Notes: generated from the letters alone by a model not told the origin. A DNA stretch of 64,000 bases from an uncultured Saprospiraceae bacterium (GCA_937981555.1 CALJOK010000014.1:1-64000), one strand, 5' to 3'. Positions 27,207-38,516 are shown, counted from the stretch's first letter. Numbers and translations are program-made.

Positions 27207-28283
27207 TCAAGAAGTTGCGTTTGCGATTTTTTTCTTTTTCCGATTAACTGTCCAATTCAAACTTGCGGATAAAAAAATTGCTAACCCAATCACTAAAAAT
27301 AGTAAATAATGCAATCCTATATTTTGTAAATAAAACACTAAAAACATAAATCCAACATTTACTGCTACTAAGATTCCTGTTCCTTGCATATGCGAAAATC
27401 CAAAATCCAAAAGCAAATGATGAATATGTGTTCGGTCAGGATTGAAAGGAGATTTTCCTTTTAAAATTCGCATCGTAAAAACTCGAAGTGTATCGAAAAG
27501 AGGTAGAATTAAAATTCCAATTGCAACTGCTGGAACTGCTTGGAAAGTATATTTCGCTTTTGCAGGTGTAATCAAAGCAGGATCATGAAATTCAATGAAC
27601 TTGATAATCAATATTGAACTAACCAACCCAACTAAAAGAGAACCTGTATCGCCCATGAAAATTTTCGCAGGCGTAAAATTATATTTTAAAAAGGCAATCA
27701 ATGCACCAGCCAATGCAAATGCAACTAACGCCAAACCAATCTCATCAATCAAATAAAACCAAGCTCCCAAAACCATAGAAATCAATGTTCCAATACTTCC
27801 TGACAAACCATTAATTCCATCAATCAAATTAAATGCATTGATAATTACGATGATAATGAAGATTGAAAGAAGCACCGCCCAGAATTCTGGCAAATCATAA
27901 ATTCCAAAAATTCCATACAAACTCGTCAACTTTACATTCGATTTCCATACAATAATTCCCGCGGCAAATAACTCGCCCGCTAATTTCGTCCGAGGAGAAA
28001 TAGGAACGATGTCATCTTTTGAACCAATCAAAAAGATGATAATAAATGCGCATAAAATATATTGGAGATCATCAAAAATACCGAAAGGTGTCCACAAAAC
28101 GATCGAGAAAATCATACCTGCAAAAATTGCAATGCCACCCAAAGAAGGAGTGGTTTCAGTATGCGCTCGTCGCTCGCCAGGTTCATCGCAAATGCCTTTA
28201 ACTTTTGCTACATGAATAATGGAAGGTATCGCAAAATAAGTCAGCGTAAAGGCTGTGATAAAACTTAGGATAATGTCAAACAT
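27207..28283 (-). CDS. MraY/WecA-family phospho-sugar undecaprenyl-phosphate transferase
   Basis: NAFNLIDGINGLSG, MGDTGSLLVGL, RTHIHHLLLD. Confidence 0.93.
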   Translation of the reverse strand: MFDIILSFITAFTLTYFAIPSIIHVAKVKGICDEPGERRAHTETTPSLGGIAIFAGMIFSIVLWTPFGIFDDLQYILCAFIIIFLIGSKDDIVPISPRTKLAGELFAAGIIVWKSNVKLTSLYGIFGIYDLPEFWAVLLSIFIIIVIINAFNLIDGINGLSGSIGTLISMVLGAWFYLIDEIGLALVAFALAGALIAFLKYNFTPAKIFMGDTGSLLVGLVSSILIIKFIEFHDPALITPAKAKYTFQAVPAVAIGILILPLFDTLRVFTMRILKGKSPFNPDRTHIHHLLLDFGFSHMQGTGILVAVNVGFMFLVFYLQNIGLHYLLFLVIGLAIFLSASLNWTVNRKKKKIANATS

Positions 28284-28402
28284 AATGTATCGTGGGATGA
28301 ATGCTTTAAAATAGTTTAGCTAGTGTAATGCAAAATTAAGCATTCTTTCTCTTTCATGCTCTGTTATACATGAGGAAAAGGTTAATATTTAGCAAAACAA
28401 AA

Positions 28403-30097
28403 CTAAAATTTAGAATCATCGACCGAATCCAACCAACTTTTGATGGTTTCAATCACACTTTGTACGCAACCATCTTGAAAAGGTGACATCAAATTCGCTA
28501 ATTTAACTAAATCTAAAAAAGATTGACTTCCGCCAGCTTGACATAATTTCACATAATCATTCCATGCAGTAGTATGATTTTCTTGATCTTTCTTCCAAAA
28601 TTGAAAAGCACAAACTTGCGCTAAAGTATAGTCGATATAGTAAAACGGAGAAGAAAAAATGTGACTTTGTTTTTGCCAAAACCCACCATTTTCTAAAAAC
28701 ATATTCTCCCCGTAATTAATGTGTGGAAGATACTTTTTTTCAATTCTTCGCCAAGCTTCGTTCCGTTCTTTTGGAGTGACAGTTGGATTTTCGTAAACGA
28801 AATGTTGGAATTCATCTACGGCAACTCCATACGGCAAAAATTTAATCGCACTTGCCAAATGGGCAAATTTATACTTGTCTGTTTCATGCTCAAAAAATAA
28901 CTCCATCCATGGATAAGTGAAAAATTCCATGCTCATCGAATGAATTTCGCAAGCTTCATAAGTCGGCCAATTGTATTCATCCAAACCAATATTTCGACTC
29001 GAATAAACTTGAAAAGCATGTCCTGCTTCATGTGTCAAAACATCAATATCACCACTCGTTCCATTGAAGTTAGAAAAGATATAAGGCGCCTTATATTTGC
29101 CAATAAATGAACAATAACCACCAGTTGATTTTCCCTCTTTGTTCACCAAATCCATCAATTCATTGTCTCGCATAAAATCGAAAAACTCTTTCGTTTCAGC
29201 AGAAAGATCAGCGTACATTTTGCTTGCGTGGTTCAAAATCCAATCAGGCGAACCTTGTGGTTTTGGATTGCCCGAAGCGAAGCGAAAACCAGTATCGTAA
29301 TATTCCAATTTTTCCAAACCTAAACGACTCTGTTGTCGCTCATATAATTTCGTTGCAATCGGCACCACATGTTCCAAAATCTGCTGTCGAAAATTGGCTA
29401 CCATTTCCGCATTATAATCTGAGCGCAACATTCGAGCATAGCCTAATTCAATAAAATTTTTATAACCTAATTTCTGTGCAATCTCATGTCGAACTTTGAC
29501 TTGTTGGTCATAAATTTGTTCAAAGGATTCTGATTTTTCTTCATAAAATGCCCATTTTGCTTCGGCTGCAGCTTTTCGAGTTGCCCGATTTTTTGAAGTT
29601 TCTAGAGGAATGATCGAAGAGAGGTTATATTTTTTTTCTTCAAATTTGATTTCCGCAGTTGCTTTAATTTTATTGTAATCACTAACCAGTTTATTTTCCT
29701 TTTGTAAGTCTTCGAGGATAGTTGGTTGGAATGTTTTTAAACTCAAATCAGCTATCACAAAAAGCTGACTTCCCCATTTTTCTTCCAATGATTTTCTGAA
29801 TTTTGAATTTACAATCAATTGATAAAAACGATTATTTAATGCTTCATAGGCAGGTGAATTTTCATCAAAAAAAGTATTTTCTTTTTCATAAAATTCATCT
29901 CGTGTATCAATGCTATGTCGAATCCGACAAAGACTATTCATAGAGGAGAAATCCTCTCGCATTTCATTTATTTTTTCAAAAAAATCATTTTGTGATTCCA
30001 ATGAATCTGCATTCTCAAAACCTTCTAAAAGGGTTTCGAATTTTTTAACAAAAGAATCTAACTCAGGTCTTTGATAAGGGAAGTCGTGAAATTTCAT
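28403..30097 (-). CDS. M3-family oligoendopeptidase (PepF-like)
   Basis: DVLTHEAGHAFQVY zinc motif; QSHIFSSPFYYIDYTLAQ. Confidence 0.93.
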   Translation of the reverse strand: MKFHDFPYQRPELDSFVKKFETLLEGFENADSLESQNDFFEKINEMREDFSSMNSLCRIRHSIDTRDEFYEKENTFFDENSPAYEALNNRFYQLIVNSKFRKSLEEKWGSQLFVIADLSLKTFQPTILEDLQKENKLVSDYNKIKATAEIKFEEKKYNLSSIIPLETSKNRATRKAAAEAKWAFYEEKSESFEQIYDQQVKVRHEIAQKLGYKNFIELGYARMLRSDYNAEMVANFRQQILEHVVPIATKLYERQQSRLGLEKLEYYDTGFRFASGNPKPQGSPDWILNHASKMYADLSAETKEFFDFMRDNELMDLVNKEGKSTGGYCSFIGKYKAPYIFSNFNGTSGDIDVLTHEAGHAFQVYSSRNIGLDEYNWPTYEACEIHSMSMEFFTYPWMELFFEHETDKYKFAHLASAIKFLPYGVAVDEFQHFVYENPTVTPKERNEAWRRIEKKYLPHINYGENMFLENGGFWQKQSHIFSSPFYYIDYTLAQVCAFQFWKKDQENHTTAWNDYVKLCQAGGSQSFLDLVKLANLMSPFQDGCVQSVIETIKSWLDSVDDSKF

Positions 30098-30230
30098 ATA
30101 AATAATTTAGTTTTAGACTTTTAGAAAAAGGATATGTTTAACGTACTTTTTTTGGGAAGATTAACAATGGTAATTTCTCATCAAAAATATGAGATTTAAA
30201 CATACTTTAAAGAGGTGTTTAAAATTTGCG

Positions 30231-30261
30231 CAAAAGTACAATTGTTATCTTATTTTTTCAA
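30231..30261 (-). promoter_or_regulatory. Promoter for the oligoendopeptidase gene
   Basis: Minus strand TTG-N20-TACTTTTG. Confidence 0.5.
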
Positions 30262-30425
30262 TAAACGGTGAAAATCTCATTAGAATAAAAAAGTATATGT
30301 AATACTTTGATTTTGCTAAAATAACTCCTTGATTTTCATTGTTTTATACGGGCAAAAATTAATGTAGTTTTTCTTACCTTTGCGTGAATTTTCAAAAAGA
30401 AGATTTTCTAAGCAAGTTTTCAAAA

Positions 30426-31169
30426 ATGAGTGATTTAAAATCCAAGATTGATATGGACAAATTACCGCAGCATATTGCGGTGATCATGGATGGAAATGGA
30501 CGGTGGGCAAAACAAAAAGGCAAACTTCGCGTTTTTGGACATCGGAGTGGAGTAAAAGCAGTTCGAGAGACGACAGAAGCAGCGGCAGAATTGGGTGTGA
30601 AATATTTGACTATGTATGCTTTTTCGACTGAAAACTGGAGTCGTCCACAAACTGAAGTGAATGCGCTAATGAGTCTTTTGATTCAAACTGTGCGAAAAGA
30701 ATTATCGACATTAACCAAAAATAATATTCGATTGCAAGCCATCGGTGATTTGACAAAATTACCAAAGGATACTTACAACGCTTTGATGGAAGGCATCGAA
30801 AAGACCAAACATCATACTCGAATGACTTTGGTTTTAGCACTTAATTACAGCGCAAAGTGGGAAATTCTTGAAGCCACTAAAAAGTTAGCTTTGGCTGCAA
30901 AGAATGATGATTTGAATATTGAAGATATTGATGAATCTGCTTTTTCCAATGCTTTGAGTACAGCTGGAATGCCTGATCCTGAATTATTGATTCGGACGAG
31001 TGGTGAGCAACGAATTAGCAACTTTTTGCTTTGGCAAATTGCTTATGCTGAATTAAGGTTTTTTCCAATATTTTGGCCTGACTTCCGAAAGGAACATTTG
31101 TACGAAGCGATTGTCGATTTTCAAAATCGAGAAAGAAGATTTGGAAAAACTTCCGAACAAGTTAGTTAA
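30426..31169 (+). CDS. uppS: Isoprenyl transferase (undecaprenyl diphosphate synthase)
   Basis: HIAVIMDGNGRWAKQKG, RTSGEQRISNFLLWQIAYAEL; internal ATG at 30426 preferred because TACCTTTG at 30375-30382 places a start site after 30384. Confidence 0.93.
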   Translation: MSDLKSKIDMDKLPQHIAVIMDGNGRWAKQKGKLRVFGHRSGVKAVRETTEAAAELGVKYLTMYAFSTENWSRPQTEVNALMSLLIQTVRKELSTLTKNNIRLQAIGDLTKLPKDTYNALMEGIEKTKHHTRMTLVLALNYSAKWEILEATKKLALAAKNDDLNIEDIDESAFSNALSTAGMPDPELLIRTSGEQRISNFLLWQIAYAELRFFPIFWPDFRKEHLYEAIVDFQNRERRFGKTSEQVS

Positions 31170-31413
31170 GCGAAAATTACTCACAAAGTAATTCAAGTCA
31201 CCTTAGTGAATAGTAGATGAGTTATTACTGGATGTAGTTCCTCAGACATTTATATGTTTTTTGGTAAAAAAAACACCAACGAAATAATTTTAACAACCGT
31301 TATAACAGAAGGGAAGCCAAAATGTAATTTCGATTCCATAGTATTTAGGTTAACATTTTGACTTTGATTAAAAAAAATATTTCTCTTTGAGAAAATTTAA
31401 CAGAACAAAAAAA

Positions 31414-34005
31414 ATGAGTTTAAAAAATATTTTACCATTTCTAGTTTGTCTTTTCTTTTTTACAACAAATGGTTTTGCACAAGTTATCGTTCCTGACACG
31501 ATTCCTAATATTGATTACGCTGAGCAAAAAGAGTATGAAATCGGGGGTATTACAGTAGTGGGCGCTAATTTTAGTGATGAGAATGCGATCAAGGCGATTG
31601 CTGGTTTGAAAGTAGGAGACAAAATTAGAATAGGAACAGGTGGTTATGATATTCCAAGAGCGATCAAAGCACTTTGGAAATTGAGATTATTTACTGATGT
31701 GCGAGTATTTCAAACCAAAACAATTGGCGATATCGTCTTCTTAGAGATTTTTGTAAAAGAGCGTCCTCGATTGTCTCGTTTCTCCTACAAAAATGTCAAA
31801 AAGAAATACCACGATGATTTAAATGGTGTGGTGAATACTTATTTATTGAAAGGTGGAATCATCACAGAAAGTATCAAAACTGATGCAATTAATGGAATTA
31901 AAAATTTCTTTGAAGGGAAAGGTTATTTAGATGCGGAGGTGAAGGTAGAAGAGATTGAAGATAACACAAGTACTAACTCTGTTCGATTGGTTTTTGATGT
32001 AGACAAGAAAGAAAGAATTAAGATTAAGGAAATTAATTTTGCAGGGAATACAAATGTAAAACCTCGGAAACTTCGAAAGTTGATGAAGGAAACGAAGGAG
32101 AAAAGACGAATCTTTAATTCTTCTAAATTTATCAAAAACGATTACGAAGCCGATAAAAAAATGATCGTTGCATATTATAACACGATTGGTTTCAGAGATG
32201 CTCGAATTTTGGGAGATAGTGTTTGGAGAAATGACGATGGACAATTAGAATTACAAATCAATATTGAAGAAGGAAATCGATATTTCTTCAGAGACATAGC
32301 TTGGAAAGGAAATTCAATTTACGACACAAAAACTTTAGCAGGTGTTTTAGGAATTGAAAAAGGAGAAATTTATAATCAAGAATTATTAGAAACTCGATTG
32401 AGTTTTAGTCAAGACGGAAGAGATATTACGACTTTGTACATGGATAATGGTTATTTGTTTTTTCGAGTAGATCCAATTGAAGTTTCGATTGATAATGATT
32501 CGATTGATTTAGAAATTAGAATTTATGAAGGGCCACAAGCAACAATTGACAAAGTAACGATTGCTGGAAATGACCGAACGCATGAGCACGTAATTCGAAG
32601 AGAACTAAGAACCCGTCCAGGAGAAAAATTCAGTCGATCAGATATTATTCGATCTCAAAGAGAGATTATCAATTTAGGATATTTTAATCCTGAAACGATG
32701 GGAATCAACACACCTGTAAATCCACAAAGAGGAACAGTTGATATTGAATATACTGTCGAAGAAAAACCTTCCGATCAGTTGGAGCTTTCTGCAGGTTGGG
32801 GTGGACAAGGTCGAGGAGTGATTGGAACATTAGGAGTTTCATTCAATAATTTCTCGGTAAGAAATATCTTGAAAAGAGAATCATGGAGCCCACTTCCTCA
32901 AGGAGATGGACAACGACTTTCTCTTCGAGCGCAAACGAATGGACGTTTTTATCAATCATATAATGCTTCTTTTACGGAGCCTTGGTTAGGTGGAAAAAAA
33001 GCTACTTCATTTACAATTGCAGGTTACTACACTCGATTGACTAATGGATTAGCGAAATCAAGTCCAAGTTTTAATAGCTTAGGAATTACCAATTTTTCTA
33101 TTGGATTAGGAACTCGATTAAAATGGCCAGATGATAACTTTGTATTAAGTGGAGCTATTAATTTACAAAATTTGGCATTGAACCAATGGATTAGAGGAGA
33201 TTTTAGATTACAGGATGGAACAGCATTAACAGATGGTAACTTTCGTAATTTTAGTTTAAAAGGAACATTAGCAAGGACAACAGTAGTTGATCCTATTTTT
33301 CCTAAAACAGGATCGAAAGTCTCCTTAACAGTTTCCTTAACTCCTCCCTATTCTTTATTCAAAGGAGATGATTTTTACCTATTATCTGAAGATGATAGAG
33401 CAGGTAAGACGGATGCAGAAATTAATAGTATTGAAAATGGAAATCGTTTCCGATGGTTGGAATATCACAAATGGAGATTTGATGCAGAGTGGTACACTCC
33501 ACTTGTTGGAAATTTAGTTTTAAAGTCTTCCATCAAGATTGGGATGTTAGGATTTTATGATAGTAATATTGGTCTATCACCTTTCGAAAGATTTGTTTTG
33601 GGTGGAGATGGATTGGCAGGACAACAATTTGGATTATTAGGAAATGATATCATTTCATTGAGAGGTTACGAAGTGAATGATTTGCCAGCAAGTAATAATG
33701 GTGGAGCATCTGTCTTTGATAAGTTGACAGTTGAGTTGAGATATCCAATTTCCTTGAATCCAAGTTCTACGATTTATGTTTTGGCATTCGCTCAAGGAGG
33801 AAATGCTTGGAATAGTTTCAAAGATTTCAATCCATTTGATGTGAAGCGATCTGCTGGTTTAGGTTTGAGAGTGTTCTTACCGATGTTTGGAACACTTGGA
33901 TTTGATTATGGTATTGGTTTTGATAAACCTAACTTGATAACAAGTGGAGCAAAATGGTCAGAGTTTGGGCAATTTAATATTATCTTAGGATTTGAGCCAG
34001 ACTAG
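31414..34005 (+). CDS. bamA: BamA/Omp85 outer membrane assembly factor
   Basis: POTRA repeats plus C-terminal barrel; signal peptide from ATG 31414 (MSLKNILPFLVCLFFFTTNGFAQ). Confidence 0.92.
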   Translation: MSLKNILPFLVCLFFFTTNGFAQVIVPDTIPNIDYAEQKEYEIGGITVVGANFSDENAIKAIAGLKVGDKIRIGTGGYDIPRAIKALWKLRLFTDVRVFQTKTIGDIVFLEIFVKERPRLSRFSYKNVKKKYHDDLNGVVNTYLLKGGIITESIKTDAINGIKNFFEGKGYLDAEVKVEEIEDNTSTNSVRLVFDVDKKERIKIKEINFAGNTNVKPRKLRKLMKETKEKRRIFNSSKFIKNDYEADKKMIVAYYNTIGFRDARILGDSVWRNDDGQLELQINIEEGNRYFFRDIAWKGNSIYDTKTLAGVLGIEKGEIYNQELLETRLSFSQDGRDITTLYMDNGYLFFRVDPIEVSIDNDSIDLEIRIYEGPQATIDKVTIAGNDRTHEHVIRRELRTRPGEKFSRSDIIRSQREIINLGYFNPETMGINTPVNPQRGTVDIEYTVEEKPSDQLELSAGWGGQGRGVIGTLGVSFNNFSVRNILKRESWSPLPQGDGQRLSLRAQTNGRFYQSYNASFTEPWLGGKKATSFTIAGYYTRLTNGLAKSSPSFNSLGITNFSIGLGTRLKWPDDNFVLSGAINLQNLALNQWIRGDFRLQDGTALTDGNFRNFSLKGTLARTTVVDPIFPKTGSKVSLTVSLTPPYSLFKGDDFYLLSEDDRAGKTDAEINSIENGNRFRWLEYHKWRFDAEWYTPLVGNLVLKSSIKIGMLGFYDSNIGLSPFERFVLGGDGLAGQQFGLLGNDIISLRGYEVNDLPASNNGGASVFDKLTVELRYPISLNPSSTIYVLAFAQGGNAWNSFKDFNPFDVKRSAGLGLRVFLPMFGTLGFDYGIGFDKPNLITSGAKWSEFGQFNIILGFEPD

Positions 34006-34042
34006 AAACAATGAAAATAAAATAATTTAAGTTTATAAAAAT

Positions 34043-34078
34043 GTAACCCATCTAAGAAAATTCTCTTAGGTGGGTTAC
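34043..34078 (+). terminator. bamA terminator
   Basis: GTAACCCATCTAAGA/TCTTAGGTGGGTTAC. Confidence 0.7.
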
Positions 34079-34110
34079 ACGTTTTTAGGCATCCCAAACG
34101 TTGTTAAATT

Positions 34111-36102
34111 ATGATGAGAAAAAATATACTCTGGATTTTTATGGCTTTTGTTTTCGCACATTGTAGTTCAGCACAGCCCACTACGAGTGAAAAATACGTT
34201 ACTCGAAAAACAGCTTCAGAGAAACTAAAGAAGACCTACAAAAAAGGAATGCAATATTCGCGAGCAGGTGAGAATGAAAAAGCACTCAAAGAATTTTCAA
34301 AAGCATTAAAAAAGGAATCTACTTTTATTGATGCTCAAGTTCAATGGTCAGCTATTCATTATGATATGAAAAATTATGAAGTGGCAGAACAAGGTTTTGA
34401 AAAAGTGATTCAAATAGATTCATTTTACAAAAAGAAAGTATTTTATACACTTGCTTTGGCAGAGATGAGAATGAAAAAATTTGATGAAGCCATTGTGCAT
34501 TTTGAAAATTATTTAGCCGCTCAACCAAACAACGATATTCTCGAAAAAAAATCTAGAAGGCATATTGCAAATAGTCAATTTATGAAAAAGGCTTACGCAA
34601 ATCCAGTCCCTTACGAACCTAAAAGTTTAGGAGAAAATATCAATACACCAAATCCAGAATACCTTCCCTCTTTGACTGCCGATGGCAAACAACTAATTTA
34701 CACCGCAAGACTTTATGGCCAAGAAGACTTCATTATGAGCACTAAAAAAGATGGTGTTTGGCAAAAAGGAGTTCCCTTGAATGGAGTTAATACTGAGCAA
34801 AATGAAGGAGCTCAAAGTATCTCAGCTGATGGGAAATTTTTAGTCTTTACCGCTTGCAATCGCAAAGATGGATATGGGAGTTGCGATTTATACTATTCAG
34901 AAATTCGAGATGGAAGGTGGACGCCTGCAGCAAATATTGGGTCACCAATTAATTCTAGAGGCTGGGAATCTCAGCCTTCGATTTCAGCAGATGGTCGAGC
35001 GATTTATTTCACAAGTAATCGAAAAGGAGGACAAGGAGGAAAAGATATTTGGGTTAGCTATCGTCAAAAAGATGGAAAATGGGGAAGACCTCAAAATGTA
35101 GGAGACATTATCAATTCACCTTATGATGAGCAATCACCATTTATTCATGCCGATAATCAAACGCTTTATTTTATGTCTGATGGACATCCAGGAATGGGCG
35201 GACATGATTTATTTTTTGCTAGGAAGAAAAAAGAAAAGGAATGGTTTACTCCTAAAAATTTGGGCTATCCCATTAATACAGAAGCAGGTGAAGGCGCATT
35301 GGTTTTGAGCTTAGATGGGAAAACAGGTTATTTTGCTAGCGATACAAAAAATGTAAAAACGGATGAATCTGTTTTTGATAGTGGAACGAAAGGAGGACAT
35401 ACAGATTTATATAGTTTTGAATTATACAAAGAAGCTCGGCCTCAACCCGTGACTTATGTACAAGCCTACGTTTATGATTTAGAAACGAAAAAGAAACTTT
35501 CAGCAAATGTTGACTTTATAGATTTGAACTCTGGAGAGACTTATGCTTCATCTTTTACAGATCAGGATGGAGAGTTTTTGGTTTGTTTACCTATGGGAAA
35601 AAACTACGCATTGAATATTTCAAAAGAGAAATATTTATTTCATTCTGAAAATTTTTCTTTAGAAAAAACGCAAAGTTTAAATAATCCATTTTTATTAAAA
35701 ATAGGCTTGCAACCAATTAAAGATAAACTAATTTCGACAACAGTAGAACCAGCAACAACTTCGCCTCCGGTAGTTTTGAGAAATGTTTTATTTGAAACTG
35801 GCTCAGCAGAATTGAAACCAGAATCGTTATTTGAATTGAATCAACTATTGCAATTATTGGAAAATAATAATACGCTCAAAATTCAAATTAATGGGCACAC
35901 AGATGATGTAGGTTCGGGTGACAACAATCTTACTTTATCAACGAATCGAGCAAAAGCGGTAAAAGATTTTTTAATAAAAAATGGAATTCTAGCGAATCGT
36001 TTAAGTCACAAAGGTTATGGAGAAACCAAACCAATTGATTCAAATGATACAGAATGGGGAAGACAGAACAATCGAAGAACAGAGTTCGTTATGCTTAAGT
36101 AG
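34111..36102 (+). CDS. OmpA-family lipoprotein with TPR and PD40 repeats
   Basis: TPR N-terminus, repeated PSLTADGKQLIYTA / PSISADGRAIYFTSNRKGG, C-terminal OmpA domain INGHTDDVG..LSTNRAKAVKDFL. Confidence 0.92.
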   Translation: MMRKNILWIFMAFVFAHCSSAQPTTSEKYVTRKTASEKLKKTYKKGMQYSRAGENEKALKEFSKALKKESTFIDAQVQWSAIHYDMKNYEVAEQGFEKVIQIDSFYKKKVFYTLALAEMRMKKFDEAIVHFENYLAAQPNNDILEKKSRRHIANSQFMKKAYANPVPYEPKSLGENINTPNPEYLPSLTADGKQLIYTARLYGQEDFIMSTKKDGVWQKGVPLNGVNTEQNEGAQSISADGKFLVFTACNRKDGYGSCDLYYSEIRDGRWTPAANIGSPINSRGWESQPSISADGRAIYFTSNRKGGQGGKDIWVSYRQKDGKWGRPQNVGDIINSPYDEQSPFIHADNQTLYFMSDGHPGMGGHDLFFARKKKEKEWFTPKNLGYPINTEAGEGALVLSLDGKTGYFASDTKNVKTDESVFDSGTKGGHTDLYSFELYKEARPQPVTYVQAYVYDLETKKKLSANVDFIDLNSGETYASSFTDQDGEFLVCLPMGKNYALNISKEKYLFHSENFSLEKTQSLNNPFLLKIGLQPIKDKLISTTVEPATTSPPVVLRNVLFETGSAELKPESLFELNQLLQLLENNNTLKIQINGHTDDVGSGDNNLTLSTNRAKAVKDFLIKNGILANRLSHKGYGETKPIDSNDTEWGRQNNRRTEFVMLK

Positions 36103-36175
36103 AAGAATTTTCTAATTATTTTGATCACTTAAGTTTTACTAAAAAGATTAATATCATCCTATAAAAATTATTACA

Positions 36176-36598
36176 ATGACTTTAAAATCAATTTTCACGA
36201 CCATTTTATTTTTCACCTTATTTATAGCATCATCAGTTGCTCAATCTTGTGTTGGCGTTTGGAAAACAATAGATGATGAAACTGGAGAAGAACAATCACA
36301 AGTAGAAATCTATGAAAAGAATGGAAAGTATTACGGTAAAATTGTAAAACTACTCAATCCTACAACCGATGTTTGTAATACTTGCACAGGTGATCGAAAA
36401 GGAAAACCTTTAGTTGGAATGGAAATTTTATGGGATATGAAGAAAAGTGGGAGTACTTGGAAAAACGGAGAAATTTTTTCTCCAACAAAAGATAAAACCT
36501 ATAGTTGTAAATTATGGTTGGAGGGAAAAGATATCTTAAAAGTACGAGGATATGTTGCTCTTTTTTATCGAACTCAAACGTGGCATCGAATTAAATAA
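36176..36598 (+). CDS. DUF2147-family secreted protein
   Basis: Signal peptide; GVWKTIDDETGEEQSQVEIYEKNGKYYGKIVKL. Confidence 0.85.
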   Translation: MTLKSIFTTILFFTLFIASSVAQSCVGVWKTIDDETGEEQSQVEIYEKNGKYYGKIVKLLNPTTDVCNTCTGDRKGKPLVGMEILWDMKKSGSTWKNGEIFSPTKDKTYSCKLWLEGKDILKVRGYVALFYRTQTWHRIK

Positions 36599-36641
36599 GT
36601 TAAAAAATCAGTTTGTTGAAAAAAAATAACAAAAAAAGAAG

Positions 36642-36666
36642 GCCTTAGCAAAATATTTGCTAAGGC
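36642..36666 (+). terminator. Terminator
   Basis: GCCTTAGCAAA/TTTGCTAAGGC. Confidence 0.7.
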
Positions 36667-36744
36667 TTTCTAGTTTTAGTATTGAATTTTTCGCACACAA
36701 CTTTTTAAGCACACAACTTATTTATTCACTCAAAAAAACTTTAC

Positions 36745-36981
36745 ATGAAGCATAACTTTACATTAAATCACTTAACTAGATTCATTTACAAAGAAACTTC
36801 GGTAGCCGAATCAATGGCGATCAGAACAGCACTTCAAGAAGATTGGAATTTATTTGAAGATTACCAAGAATTGAAAAAAGCTAATGATCAATTGCCTAAA
36901 GTTACTTTTAATCCTTCACCTGACAGTATCCAAAATATCCTTCGATATAGTAAGGAAACAGCAGTTGAAACTCAACATTAA
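36745..36981 (+). CDS. Small hypothetical protein, 78 aa
   Basis: ORF between two terminators; no domain recognised. Confidence 0.6.
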   Translation: MKHNFTLNHLTRFIYKETSVAESMAIRTALQEDWNLFEDYQELKKANDQLPKVTFNPSPDSIQNILRYSKETAVETQH

Positions 36982-37000
36982 ATGAACTTAAAATCCTCCT

Positions 37001-37038
37001 AAAAGCCCTTAATCAATTGAATTTGATTAAGGGCTTTT
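37001..37038 (+). terminator. Terminator
   Basis: AAAAGCCCTTAATCAA/TTGATTAAGGGCTTTT. Confidence 0.75.
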
Positions 37039-37250
37039 CAATTTTAATCAAAGACACACAAAAGGTAATCAAGATGAATCATTTTTAATTTTGATAGACA
37101 TTGAATTTTTGATTTAAAAAAACCTTTACCTATCTTGTTTTTATTAAATCTCATACTTGAAAAACACATTCTTACTCACTTTTTGTAAAACAACTTTTTA
37201 CCGACTTAAAACATTTAAAACAATTTTTTTTAAAAAAAGGCTTTAAATGT

Positions 37251-37281
37251 TTGTTTTTTATAAACAAAATGTTGAACTTTG
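37251..37281 (+). promoter_or_regulatory. Candidate recA promoter with overlapping operator-like repeats
   Basis: TTG-N20-GAACTTTG; TTTGTTT-N5-AAACAAA palindrome (37250-37268) and 17-nt direct repeats at 37258-37274 and 37287-37303. Confidence 0.5.
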
Positions 37282-37329
37282 TATCGTTATAAACAAAAAG
37301 TTGTTTTCAAAAGATTAAAATTTTATACA

Positions 37330-38385
37330 ATGTCAAAAGAAAAAGAAGCAAAGCTAAAAGCCCTGAAACAAACGATGGATAGGCTAGACAAAACTTACGG
37401 AAAGGGAATCGTAATGAGAATGGGTGACAAGCCAGCAGTTAATGTTGAAACTATTCCGACGGGTTCATTAAGTCTAGATTTAGCACTAGGAATCAATGGT
37501 CTTCCAAAAGGTAGAATCGTTGAAATTTATGGCCCTGAGTCTTCAGGGAAAACAACCTTAGCTATTCATGCAATTGCAGAGTGTCAAAAAAATGGTGGAA
37601 TCGCAGCTTTTATTGATGCGGAACATGCCTTTGATAAATCTTATGCAGAGTCGCTTGGTGTTGATACAGAAAATTTATTGATTTCGCAGCCAGATAATGG
37701 TGAGCAAGCACTTGAAATTACTGAAAACTTAATTCGATCAGCAGCTATTGACATTATAGTGATTGATTCTGTTGCAGCCTTAGTTCCAAGGAGTGAGATT
37801 GAAGGAGAAATGGGAGATTCTAAAATGGGATTACAAGCTCGTTTGATGTCTCAAGCAATGAGGAAATTAACTGGAGCGATTGGCCGAACTGGATGTTGTT
37901 GTATTTTCATTAACCAATTACGTGAAAAAATTGGAGTAATGTTCGGAAACCCGGAAACAACAACTGGTGGTAACGCATTGAAATTTTATGCTTCGGTAAG
38001 ATTAGATATTCGAAAATCAGGTTCTGCAATTAAAGATAAAGAAGGAAATGTAGTTGGAAATCACGTAAAAGTGAAAGTGGTGAAGAATAAATTAGCACCA
38101 CCATTCCGAATTGCATTATTCGATATTATGTATGGAGAAGGAGTTTCGAAAACAGGAGAAATTGTCGATTTAGGTGTAGATCATGACATCATCGATAAAA
38201 GTGGATCTTGGTATGCCTACGGTGGAAGTAAAATCGCTCAAGGTAGAGAGTCTGCTAAAAGATTCTTAGCTGATAATCCAGAAGTTGCTTTGGAAATCGA
38301 GCAAAAAATTAAAGATAAAATTAGAGGTTTAAATCAACCAGAAGAAGTGGAAAGCCTTGAGCCGGAAGCGGAAGAGGCGGAATAA
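37330..38385 (+). CDS. recA: Recombinase RecA
   Basis: [65 protein letters not shown] at 37330 preferred. Confidence 0.98.
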   Translation: MSKEKEAKLKALKQTMDRLDKTYGKGIVMRMGDKPAVNVETIPTGSLSLDLALGINGLPKGRIVEIYGPESSGKTTLAIHAIAECQKNGGIAAFIDAEHAFDKSYAESLGVDTENLLISQPDNGEQALEITENLIRSAAIDIIVIDSVAALVPRSEIEGEMGDSKMGLQARLMSQAMRKLTGAIGRTGCCCIFINQLREKIGVMFGNPETTTGGNALKFYASVRLDIRKSGSAIKDKEGNVVGNHVKVKVVKNKLAPPFRIALFDIMYGEGVSKTGEIVDLGVDHDIIDKSGSWYAYGGSKIAQGRESAKRFLADNPEVALEIEQKIKDKIRGLNQPEEVESLEPEAEEAE

Positions 38386-38416
38386 AATTCCACTCAAAAT
38401 AATCTTATTAGAAAAT

Positions 38417-38453
38417 AAAAATCCTTTTTTCCATTTTGGAAAAAAGGATTTTT
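38417..38453. terminator. Bidirectional terminator
   Basis: AAAAATCCTTTTTTCCA/TGGAAAAAAGGATTTTT. Confidence 0.75.
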
Positions 38454-38516
38454 GTTTTCATGATACTATTTCAATTCTATGTCATAAGTGTTTTAATAAA
38501 TCCAATCGCTTACGAA

